This document shows positions 1 through 7,233 of a stretch of DNA of 8,738 bases, piece by piece. Position numbers and translations under genes: made by a program. This DNA is from Synergistes sp. Its GTDB lineage: Bacteria; Synergistota; Synergistia; Synergistales; Synergistaceae. Position 1 is the first letter of the stretch, and each line of letters begins with the position of its first letter. The stretch covers positions 1-8,738 of the forward strand of contig JAEEYY010000257.1 in the NCBI GenBank assembly GCA_016288355.1. Direction: 5' to 3'. The notes under the pieces were generated by a model, which saw only the letters and a program-made list of their open reading frames with translations, ran no database searches and was not told where the DNA came from.

Positions 1-1367
1 ATCATCGCTCGCCCCGCCATCGGCTCTCTTTGCGCTAGCTGCGCGGCCGCGTCGAGGACTTCACTCTTGTCAAGGAAAAAATCAGCGCGCCCGGGAAGCA
101 GGATATCTTTTTCCGCGTCCTTCCGCCGCGACAGCTTCAAAGCGCTTTCGGGACGCCGGTTGTTTATAAGAGGCCCGCCGGTACCTATCACGCAGCGGAC
201 GGAGCGCAGATTTTTCCCTCGCTGCATGATCTTACAGACAGCAGATGCGGAATGTATGATGACACCGGCATGACGGCGCGACGCCGCGCTCACGCAGAAA
301 GAGGCAAGAGCTTCGTCAAGGGCGTGCTCATCGCTGTTCGACGGCAGATAGGAATTGTCGTCCACCCGTTTTTTTACGCCCTCGCGGACAAAATCCTCAC
401 TTGTGCCCGACGCGAGAGCGACCTGTGATAAGCCGCAGAGCTCTGCGGTATGGCCGGAAGACTCACGGAGCCCGAGGTCACCCTCTACCGTTCTTTTTGC
501 AAAGCTCTCTGCGGCTCCGATAAGACGCGCGCCTTCAAACGGAAAATGCTCAGAGAAAGAGTGCACGTCGGTAGTGGCGCCGCCGACGTCAAATATCATC
601 AGATCTCCGGCGCCCTTTTGCGCCGGCGTGCCGCAGGAGAGCAGCCTGCCTGCCGCAAGCACCGCCGCAGGAGTAGGCATCAGTATGCCGTCCGTCATTC
701 CACGAACACCGGAAAGTCCCTTCATATTTATGATCCTTCCGAGGAATATGTCACGGATCGCCTGCTCGGCCATTGCGGTGTTCAGTTCGCCGACGGCGGG
801 GATTATATTGTCAGACAGAAAGCACTCCCTGCCTGCGGCAGCAAGGATCGAACGCACGCGCACCGCGGCAAGGCTGTTGCCGGCATAGATAACAGGTATG
901 CTGAGCCCGCTTTCCGCAAGGACAGAGGCGTTGCGGACAAGAGCTTTTTCGCTGCCGTTTTCATAGCCGCCGCAGAAAAGTATGATCTCGATATTCTTTG
1001 ACGCGAAATCGGCGATGTCGCTTTCTTTGATAAGTCCGCATGCAGTGGCGACTATGCGCCCGCCCGAACCGTACGCGGCGTTTCTGCCGGCTTTCAGAGA
1101 AAGGCTTTCGCTGAGCCCTATAACGCCGATTCTTAACCCGCCCGCAGCGCTTGAGGAGGCAAGCTTCTGTGCCCCGTCGAATTCGCCGGCGGGAAGGGCG
1201 CTCTTTGCCATCTCAAAACACTCTTTCAGCGCTATGCGGGCATCGGTCCTGACCGTTGAAGCGGCGGAACCGGTGAAAAGGATCCTGCGCTCGGATAAAG
1301 AGGCGACGGCTACCTTTGTGCGGGTGCTGCCGAAGTCAAGCAGCACCGCATATCTATTCTTCGGCAT
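1..1367 (-). CDS. glmL: GlmL/MutL-type reactivating ATPase of a B12 mutase (3' end off the window)
   Basis: The protein belongs to the GlmL/MutL family, ASKHA-fold ATPases encoded beside adenosylcobalamin-dependent mutases and thought to exchange or reactivate the cofactor. The reading frame starts at an ATG at 1365-1367 and stays open to base 3, giving 455 codons. The family is usually about 460 residues, so only the last few should be missing. Visible motifs are an N-terminal phosphate-binding loop DFGST (residues 11-15), a central segment IILFCGGYENG near residue 130, the family hallmark DVGGATTDVHS (residues 260-270) and a late GTGGP loop near residue 395. The start codon lies inside the last codons of the mutase gene (14-base overlap), so translation is probably coupled; only a weak GAAAG-like ribosome site precedes it. 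It is not DNA-repair MutL. Family assignment is firm; which mutase it serves is inferred from adjacency. Confidence 0.9.
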   Translation of the reverse strand, partial: MPKNRYAVLLDFGSTRTKVAVASLSERRILFTGSAASTVRTDARIALKECFEMAKSALPAGEFDGAQKLASSSAAGGLRIGVIGLSESLSLKAGRNAAYGSGGRIVATACGLIKESDIADFASKNIEIILFCGGYENGSEKALVRNASVLAESGLSIPVIYAGNSLAAVRVRSILAAAGRECFLSDNIIPAVGELNTAMAEQAIRDIFLGRIINMKGLSGVRGMTDGILMPTPAAVLAAGRLLSCGTPAQKGAGDLMIFDVGGATTDVHSFSEHFPFEGARLIGAAESFAKRTVEGDLGLRESSGHTAELCGLSQVALASGTSEDFVREGVKKRVDDNSYLPSNSDEHALDEALASFCVSAASRRHAGVIIHSASAVCKIMQRGKNLRSVRCVIGTGGPLINNRRPESALKLSRRKDAEKDILLPGRADFFLDKSEVLDAAAQLAQREPMAGRAM

Positions 1368-3099
1368 CGCAGGCTTCTTTCACCGCCGGTATTATCTTAG
1401 CCATATCGTTGTCAGCGTTGACGCCCAGCTCGCGGAGCTTATCGGATACGTCTGTGGCAAGAGATTCCCCGTCAATATTCTCGTTGAGCAGCCCGCCCAG
1501 TATTATCAGCACGCTCACACCGGCTTTTTCCATTTTTTCCTTCAGTTCTTTCGCGAATGAGAGCGCTATGCCGTTGTAAGTGGTCATCGCGACCGCCTTT
1601 GCTTCTGTCTCTATTATGGTTTCCACTATCTCTTCCGGCGTGACATAGTTCCCGAGGTCAAACACGGACGCGCCTGCCCTGGTAAGTATGGCCTTTACGA
1701 CTTCCTTGCCGTAGTCATGTATATCGGTGGCTCCCACTATTACCTTCACTCCGGAAAGTTCGCCGCCGACATTGCCTATCATCTCAAGGGCGTTGTCCTT
1801 CCTTCTGTCAAGGCTTTTTATCATATCTGTAGGACGTATGCTCTTCCATTCGCTGCCGTCGCGCGACGCGCCGGCGCTGAAACAGTCCTCAAGCTGACGC
1901 GGGCCGATCGCCTTCAGCGCGGCAAACATCTCTCCGGCATGGTTTATGTCAACGCCGAGATCATCCAGCGCGTTCATCATTCTTTCGAAGAAGACTCTTC
2001 CTCCCTCAACATAAACGTCGCTTTCGGCATCGATCTTCTTCCAGTCCATATAAGGTTCCATAAACTTCGACTTTTCTATCATCATATCCACGGTCAGGTG
2101 CCCGTCGACTATCTCCTGCGCGGTAGGTATGCGCATCGCTTCGGTCACAGGCACAGAAGGGACGGCGTGACCGGTAGGCATATGGCGTTCAAATATCGCA
2201 TCAGCGAGAGAGAAAGAAGCAAGAGCACCGTAATTGTGCTGGAAATCAAGACCGTAATCCACTGTATTGCCGAATATCATAGTGCCGGGCGTGTGGTATT
2301 TGTTCATCTTCTCCATCGCGGTATGCATTATTATTCGTCCGACGGGATCGCTGTAAAGGTTTCCGTAGGCGAATGTCATACGCGCTCCGAGCATATCTTC
2401 GACAAGATGGCGCTCCATCAGGGCCCAGCCTGCTATGCTGGTCAGGTCTTTAAACTGATTGCCGAAACCGTCATCCAGATTAGAGTGGACTATCGTACCT
2501 TCGATCTTGCCCATTAACATAAAAGCTGTCAGGGAACTGACGGTGCGTTCGTATTCAAGGTCGACGCCGGGGTATTCGTAAGTGAAATAGTGCGAGACGT
2601 TGCCTATTGACGTGACGCCTGCCTCAAGCGCGAAGATCGTATTCTCAAGAGCGTTCGGAGCTCCTATCATGTGGTCGGACATATGCGGCTGGACAGGAAC
2701 TATCTGCCCGACCGCCGCCCACTCTTCCGGCGTATTCAGTATAAGACCCGTGCCTTTCGGAAGCTTGCTGCGGTGTTCTGCCGGAACGCCCATGACCCAG
2801 TCAAGGATGAAGCCCATGCGGGTGATATAGCTGCCGCGGCGTTTCAGCTCATTGTATATAAATTCAACGTTCCTTGCCGTCTCATCCCAGGTGTTCCATC
2901 CTATATGGGAATGCTTGGATATTATTCCTTCCGCCGCGGCGCGGCGCTTATACTCAGCTTCGCTCTTAACGTTGTTTTCTTTAAAAAAGAGCGTCTGTCC
3001 GACTTTTATCTTTGCAGCAAGTTTTGCCGCATTAGCCTCCATTTCCCCCATCGAGGGAAGGTCTTTCCACTCAAATCTCCTGTTAAGCTTAAGTTCCAA
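1354..3099 (-). CDS. Adenosylcobalamin-dependent carbon-skeleton mutase-like protein, single chain, substrate unknown
   Basis: The protein has 581 residues. Residues about 1-435 resemble the catalytic barrel part of a glutamate-mutase or 2-methyleneglutarate-mutase type enzyme (family judged from overall look). Residues about 448-575 form a B12-binding domain. In it the cobalt-ligand motif DxHxxG appears as DIHDYG (459-464, ligand His461). It is followed by TTYNG (506-510) at the usual SxL position and by the ILGG loop (533-536) that normally contacts the nucleotide tail. In classical glutamate mutase these two parts are separate proteins (GlmE and GlmS); here they are fused, as in 2-methyleneglutarate mutase. 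The chosen start is a TTG: AGGGG at 3110-3114 lies ten bases upstream, and the nearby ATGs (3102-3104 and 3107-3109) are out of frame. glmL follows with a 14-base overlap, which supports a B12 mutase role. The reaction is probably a carbon-skeleton rearrangement in amino- or dicarboxylic-acid fermentation, but the substrate cannot be assigned. Confidence 0.8.
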   Translation of the reverse strand: MELKLNRRFEWKDLPSMGEMEANAAKLAAKIKVGQTLFFKENNVKSEAEYKRRAAAEGIISKHSHIGWNTWDETARNVEFIYNELKRRGSYITRMGFILDWVMGVPAEHRSKLPKGTGLILNTPEEWAAVGQIVPVQPHMSDHMIGAPNALENTIFALEAGVTSIGNVSHYFTYEYPGVDLEYERTVSSLTAFMLMGKIEGTIVHSNLDDGFGNQFKDLTSIAGWALMERHLVEDMLGARMTFAYGNLYSDPVGRIIMHTAMEKMNKYHTPGTMIFGNTVDYGLDFQHNYGALASFSLADAIFERHMPTGHAVPSVPVTEAMRIPTAQEIVDGHLTVDMMIEKSKFMEPYMDWKKIDAESDVYVEGGRVFFERMMNALDDLGVDINHAGEMFAALKAIGPRQLEDCFSAGASRDGSEWKSIRPTDMIKSLDRRKDNALEMIGNVGGELSGVKVIVGATDIHDYGKEVVKAILTRAGASVFDLGNYVTPEEIVETIIETEAKAVAMTTYNGIALSFAKELKEKMEKAGVSVLIILGGLLNENIDGESLATDVSDKLRELGVNADNDMAKIIPAVKEACDAEE

Positions 3100-3119
3100 A
3101 ACATCACATCCCCTGACAC

Positions 3120-3154
3120 GATATAGAAATAGATGAAAGAAAAGCAGCTGTCAT
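3120..3154 (-). promoter_or_regulatory. Weak candidate promoter for the mutase-glmL unit
   Basis: On the minus strand ATGACA (3149-3154, five of six to the -35 consensus) is followed after 17 bases by TATTTC (3126-3131, three of six); TATATC at 3120-3125 is an alternative -10. It lies between the terminator of the previous gene and the TTG start, where a promoter is needed if the mutase is its own unit. The match is poor, and initiation elsewhere or read-through is possible. Confidence 0.25.
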
Positions 3155-3166
3155 AAAGCCGCCCAC

Positions 3167-3205
3167 AAAAAATCCGAAGCGGAAAGCATAGCGCTCGCTT
3201 CGGAT
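3167..3205 (-). terminator. Intrinsic terminator after the peptidyl-prolyl isomerase gene
   Basis: Read on the minus strand, ATCCGAAGCG (3196-3205) pairs perfectly with CGCTTCGGAT (3172-3181) around a 14-base loop, and the hairpin runs straight into TTTTTT. The stem has ten base pairs, mostly G-C in its middle. It begins 25 bases after the isomerase stop codon and ends 68 bases before the mutase start, so it separates the two units. There is no T-run on the other side, so it works in one direction only. Confidence 0.88.
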
Positions 3206-3229
3206 CCTGCGTTGGATTTACCGTATATG

Positions 3230-4153
3230 TTAATCTTTCTTTTCCGCGGGTTTATCGCCTGAAGCCGCTTCGGGAGTCTTCTCCAGCGGGGCTGCGGGTA
3301 TTCCTGCAAGCACCTCAAGAGCGTTTTCGTTTATCTCTACCCCGATCTTTTCCCTGAGTTTCTCCAGCTCTGCATTGACGTAGCTCAGCTGCAGGCGCTG
3401 TATTACCTCCTGCTGTGCCTCCTCGAACGAAAGCTGCTTCCGGTCGCGGCGTTCCAGAACTTCCAGCACATGCCAGCCCAGATCGGTCTTTACGGGTCCG
3501 ATAAGTGTCTTTTCACTGACGCCTTCGATCGCTTTGTCTATGGCTTCCGGCATCGTTCCTTTTTCCATCCAGCCAAGATCTCCTCCGCGCGGCGCCGTAT
3601 TGGGGTCACGGCTGAATTTCTCCGCTGTCTTTGCGAAGTCATTGTTCTTATATATATCAAGGATCGCAGCTTTTGCGTCTTTTTCGGAAGAAGTCATTAT
3701 ATGTCTCAGATGTGCTGCCGGCTGCTGCACAAACTGCTCTTTATTGGCCTCGTAGTAGTCCTTCTGTGCCTTCTCTCCCATATCCCATTTCCTGCTTGTT
3801 TCCTGCAGATAAGCTTCGAGAAGGATCTGCACTTCCTGCCATTTTATCTTCAGCGCCACATCATCGCGCGATGCAAGTCCGGACCGCCTGGCCGCCTCTG
3901 CGAAGAGCATCGCGTCGGACATCTGTTTTGCCATTTCGACACGCTCCGGCAGCGTCGACTGCTGAAGCATCAGCCCGACCATCATCGCATTATCTCCGGC
4001 CGTGCTCTGGAGCAGGCTGATATATTCACCCTTGTTCAAAGAATATGAACCGACCTTTACCGCCGTTTCATTATTATCATCTGCGGCATATGCGCAGCTC
4101 TGGAATAGGGCAAGAGCGATAAGCGCAGCTATTGCGATTTTCTTCAAAGACAT
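3230..4153 (-). CDS. Exported parvulin-type peptidyl-prolyl cis-trans isomerase (PrsA/SurA-like)
   Basis: The protein has 307 residues. Residues 1-23 form a signal peptide: a basic start (MSLKK), a hydrophobic core and an AYA cleavage site before Ala24-Asp25. Cys20 lies near the site, but the surrounding FQSC is a poor lipobox, so a soluble or periplasmic protein is more likely than a lipoprotein. Residues about 30-140 are a helical SurA/PrsA-like N-domain. Residues about 146-236 are a parvulin domain with the signatures HLRHIM (148-153), GGDLGW (190-195) and GWHVL (226-230). The tail (285-307) is rich in Pro, Ala, Glu and Lys. Such enzymes assist folding of secreted or outer-membrane proteins. 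Its ATG follows a G-run ribosome site (GGGGGG, eight bases upstream). It lies 92 bases after clpC with no convincing terminator or promoter between, so it may be the last gene of the stress operon. Confidence 0.88.
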   Translation of the reverse strand: MSLKKIAIAALIALALFQSCAYAADDNNETAVKVGSYSLNKGEYISLLQSTAGDNAMMVGLMLQQSTLPERVEMAKQMSDAMLFAEAARRSGLASRDDVALKIKWQEVQILLEAYLQETSRKWDMGEKAQKDYYEANKEQFVQQPAAHLRHIMTSSEKDAKAAILDIYKNNDFAKTAEKFSRDPNTAPRGGDLGWMEKGTMPEAIDKAIEGVSEKTLIGPVKTDLGWHVLEVLERRDRKQLSFEEAQQEVIQRLQLSYVNAELEKLREKIGVEINENALEVLAGIPAAPLEKTPEAASGDKPAEKKD

Positions 4154-4245
4154 GACAAATTCCCCCCGTAATTTTCTGTCCAGCGGGTATATGCTATCAC
4201 AAAACCTTAAGGATATACATATACGCGGCAGTATTTAAGAATCTT

Positions 4246-6723
4246 TTATTCTGAGCCGGCTGTCTCAAAAACCAGTTCCCCGCCGCTGCTCTTTACGGTG
4301 ACAGCGCTTCCGGCCGATATGCCGCCCTCAAGCAGTCTGTTTGCTATCTCATCCTCGATCATCTTCTGTATAGTACGGCGAAGCGGGCGGGCGCCGTATC
4401 TGGGGTCATAGCCTTTGTCCAGAATCATTTCTCTGGCGGAGTCTTCTATGTTTAATCTCACTCCGCCGCTTTCCGCCCTCTTTATGACGTCCCTGAGCAT
4501 GATATCGACTATTTTGAGCAGGTTTGTCCTGTCAAGCGGCGAAAAGACCATGATCTCATCGATACGGTTCAGAAATTCCGGACGGAAAGTCTGTTTGGCG
4601 GCATCCATGATCACATCGCGCATCCTGCGCGCGTCCGCGTCGCTTCTTTCATCGCTGCTTCCAAAGCCCATGGAGCGTGCGTTTCCTCCGGAAGTCCCGA
4701 CGTTGCTCGTCATTATAACGACACAGTTTCTGAAATCCGTAAGATGTCCGTGTCCGTCGGTGAGACGGCCGTCCTCCAGAAGCTGCAGCATGATGTTGAA
4801 GACGTCAGGGTGAGCTTTTTCTATCTCATCAAAGAGCACCACAGAATATGGCTTTCTGCGCACCGCCTCGGTAAGCTTCCCGCCGTCTTCGAAGCCGACG
4901 TAGCCGGGAGGCGCCCCTATCAGCTTGGCCGCCTCATGCCTCTCCATATATTCGCTCATGTCCATGCGTATCATTGCATCTTCGCTGCCGAAAAGAAACT
5001 CCGCCAGCGTACGCGCTAGTTCTGTCTTTCCGACTCCTGTAGGACCGAGGAAAAGGAAGCTCCCTACCGGGCGTTTCGGATCTTTCATGCCGCTTCTTGA
5101 ACGCCTCACGGCGCGCGCGACCGCGCAGAGCGCCTCATCCTGACCCACTATGCGCGAGCTCAGTTCCTCCTCCATATGCAGAAGACGCCGGCTTTCCTCT
5201 TCGGTCAGCTGGGTCACCGGTATGCCGGTAGTTTCGGATACTATAGAAGCAATGTTTTCAGCGGTGATATCCGGCTTAATCCGGCTTTGCGCCTGGGTCC
5301 ACTCCCTGCGCATCTCTTCGCACTGTTCCTTGCTCCTGCGCTCCTCGTCTCTCAGCAGGGCCGCTTTTTCAAACTCCTGCCGTACAGCCGCCTCTTCTTT
5401 CTCCTTGCGTATGACCTCTATGCTTTTTTCAAGAGCTTTTATATTATCCGGCAGCTCGAGCGTGTTGATCCTTGCTCTGGCAGAGGCCTCGTCTATCAGA
5501 TCTATCGCCTTGTCGGGCAGGAAGCGGTCCGTTATGTAGCGCTTCGAAAGAGAGGCCGCCGCTTTCAGGGCCTCGTCAGTTATATTGACTCCGTGATGTT
5601 CTTCATAGCGGTCACGCAGCCCTGCAAGGATCTGCACCGTTTCCTCTTCCGTAGGTTCATCGACGAGCACAGGCTGGAAGCGCCTTTCAAGAGCCGCGTC
5701 CTTCTCTATGTATTTGCGGTATTCATTAATAGTCGTAGCTCCTACGACCTGAAATTCGCCGCGCGCCAGGCTCGGTTTGAGTATGTTGGCGGCGTCCACC
5801 GCGCCTTCTGCTCCTCCGGCCCCGACTATCGTATGTATCTCGTCAATAAAGAGGATGACATTTTTGGTCTCGCGTATCTCATGCACCAGACGCCTCATGC
5901 GCTCCTCGAATTCGCCGCGGTATTTCGTGCCGGCGACGAGATTGGCGACATTCAGCTGCATAACGCGTTTGCCTCTTAATATCTCAGGAATATCTCCGTT
6001 TATGATCTTCTGCGCAAGCCCCTCTGCCACGGCGGTCTTGCCGACGCCGGGCTCGCCGATCAGCACCGGGTTGTTTTTCGTTCTGCGCGACAGTATCTGG
6101 ACAACGCGCCGAATCTCCTTGACGCGCCCGATGACCGGGTCGAGCTCGTTTACTTTTGCCATATGCGTGAGATCTATCGCCAGCTGGTCGAGCATCGGGG
6201 TCTTTTGGCCTGCCTGAGGCGGCTGACGCCTGGGCTGCCACTCAAAGCGCGGTTCATCCTGCTTCTGTTCTTCGGCGTCACTAAGTCCTCCGTCGCTGTC
6301 GGCCGCGAAAAACCTGCGGCAGGCATCAAGCGTGAGTCCGTGCGACAACAGCAGGCGGGCTGCCATGCCCTCTTCTTCAGCGAGCACAGCGAGGAAGATC
6401 TGTGCCGTGCCGACATAAGCAAGCCTCATACGTATCGCTTCACGTACCGCAAGAGACATGACTACCTTAGCGCGGTCGCTCATCGGCAGGTCGACCTTTT
6501 CCTCTCTCGGAGTACCTGCTCCGGCATAATTCTCGATCTCACTGATGAGCACGCGGGCATTGAGTCCGTTTTCGGCCAGCAGACGAAGAATATACGGATC
6601 TGCGTCTATCAGCAGCCCGAGCAGGATATGCTCTGTGCCGACAACTTCATGCCCCATGCGCAGAGCCTCATCCTGCGCTATCTGGAAGACGCGCTTGCCC
6701 CTTTCGGTAAAATCAGGCCTCAT
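4246..6723 (-). CDS. clpC: ClpC-type AAA+ unfoldase, ATPase subunit of Clp protease
   Basis: ClpC is a two-ring ATPase that unfolds proteins and threads them into ClpP in the cytoplasm. The 825-residue length is normal. Order of parts: an N-domain with two Clp repeats (about 4-60 and 80-135); the first AAA module with Walker A GEPGVGKT (223-230), Walker B ending in Asp294-Glu295 and an arginine finger near 347; a middle coiled segment with a UVR-like stretch (about 435-475); the second AAA module with Walker A GPTGVGKT (560-567) and Walker B FDE (631-633); a sensor-2 box GYDPRYGARPLRR (771-783); and a small C-terminal domain. MGF at 685-687 sits where ClpP-binding loops carry a [LIV]GF tripeptide, which argues for ClpC and against ClpB. 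The first N-repeat keeps GTEHILLGL (29-37), while the second reads GTAQIFLAV, losing a Glu. The ATG overlaps the mcsA stop by 11 bases, with AAGGGG six bases upstream. Confidence 0.97.
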   Translation of the reverse strand: MRPDFTERGKRVFQIAQDEALRMGHEVVGTEHILLGLLIDADPYILRLLAENGLNARVLISEIENYAGAGTPREEKVDLPMSDRAKVVMSLAVREAIRMRLAYVGTAQIFLAVLAEEEGMAARLLLSHGLTLDACRRFFAADSDGGLSDAEEQKQDEPRFEWQPRRQPPQAGQKTPMLDQLAIDLTHMAKVNELDPVIGRVKEIRRVVQILSRRTKNNPVLIGEPGVGKTAVAEGLAQKIINGDIPEILRGKRVMQLNVANLVAGTKYRGEFEERMRRLVHEIRETKNVILFIDEIHTIVGAGGAEGAVDAANILKPSLARGEFQVVGATTINEYRKYIEKDAALERRFQPVLVDEPTEEETVQILAGLRDRYEEHHGVNITDEALKAAASLSKRYITDRFLPDKAIDLIDEASARARINTLELPDNIKALEKSIEVIRKEKEEAAVRQEFEKAALLRDEERRSKEQCEEMRREWTQAQSRIKPDITAENIASIVSETTGIPVTQLTEEESRRLLHMEEELSSRIVGQDEALCAVARAVRRSRSGMKDPKRPVGSFLFLGPTGVGKTELARTLAEFLFGSEDAMIRMDMSEYMERHEAAKLIGAPPGYVGFEDGGKLTEAVRRKPYSVVLFDEIEKAHPDVFNIMLQLLEDGRLTDGHGHLTDFRNCVVIMTSNVGTSGGNARSMGFGSSDERSDADARRMRDVIMDAAKQTFRPEFLNRIDEIMVFSPLDRTNLLKIVDIMLRDVIKRAESGGVRLNIEDSAREMILDKGYDPRYGARPLRRTIQKMIEDEIANRLLEGGISAGSAVTVKSSGGELVFETAGSE

Positions 6724-7222
6724 TTGCTGCCCCTTCCTGTCCGGCAGTTTTTTCTTTATCTGTATTTTCTGTTTCTTCAGCCTGTTTCAATTCCGAGATC
6801 TTGTCGCGCAGTCTTGCCGCCAGCTCATAATTCTCGCTTTTTGCCGCTTTCTCCATTTTTTTAGTGAGTTCGGCTATCTCCTCTTCCTTTGTCACTTTCC
6901 TGTGAGCACGCGCCGGCCTGGCCATCGGCGTGCTCTCAAACATTGAGCTGGGAAGTTCAGCCCCGCAGTGCGGGCAGAGACGGGGTTGTCTCGGCGGCTG
7001 CTGCGCACTGCGCAGAGCCGGAAGCACAAGCTCTTTAAAAGCCTCTTCTATTCCCATAAGCCCCTCAAGGGAAAAAGACATCCGCATCAGGTTGGAAACA
7101 TCTTCGGCGCGCAGACTGTTTTCCGCGCATTCGCGGCAGAGGTGCCTGATGCAGCGTTCCCCGTTGATAACTGTAACAAGATGTACTTCGGCACGTCTTT
7201 CTTTGCACTGTTCGCAGAGCAT
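6713..7222 (-). CDS. mcsA: McsA-like zinc-finger/UVR protein, second zinc site reduced
   Basis: McsA is a small zinc protein that in Bacillus activates the arginine kinase McsB and modulates CtsR and ClpC. This copy has 169 residues. The first zinc site is CxxC at Cys3/Cys6 plus CxxC at Cys29/Cys32, with an extra Cys24. The second site has only CPHC (Cys83/Cys86); the partner CxxC expected about 20 residues later is missing, and a Pro/Arg-rich linker (about 91-110) follows instead. Residues about 113-148 form a UVR motif of the kind that mediates ClpC or UvrB-type contacts. The tail is acidic and low in complexity. Its ribosome site AGGAGG overlaps the TAG stop of ctsR (seven-base spacing), and its own stop overlaps clpC. 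No mcsB lies between, so its usual partner is not encoded here. Position and N-terminal finger make the assignment safe; the biochemical role may differ. Confidence 0.88.
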   Translation of the reverse strand: MLCEQCKERRAEVHLVTVINGERCIRHLCRECAENSLRAEDVSNLMRMSFSLEGLMGIEEAFKELVLPALRSAQQPPRQPRLCPHCGAELPSSMFESTPMARPARAHRKVTKEEEIAELTKKMEKAAKSENYELAARLRDKISELKQAEETENTDKEKTAGQEGAANEA

Positions 7223-7233
7223 GGCGCCGCCTC

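Noticed and set aside
355..1560. Long plus-strand open frames opposite glmL and the start of the mutase end
   Set aside because: Their translations show no recognisable domain and no ribosome site, while the minus strand carries clear family motifs; they are shadows.
4187..4224. Inverted repeat GTATATG/CATATAC in the clpC-isomerase gap, with the palindrome CCTTAAGG between the arms
   Set aside because: Seven A/T-rich base pairs around a 24-base loop and no T-run: too weak for a terminator, and no known operator motif matches.
4154..4245. A promoter for the isomerase gene
   Set aside because: Only scattered TATA-like strings without a matching -35 at 16-18 bases were found; none was good enough to list.
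5176..5979. A 267-codon plus-strand open frame inside clpC
   Set aside because: It is opposite the conserved AAA modules and has no family resemblance; the frame is open by codon bias of the true gene.
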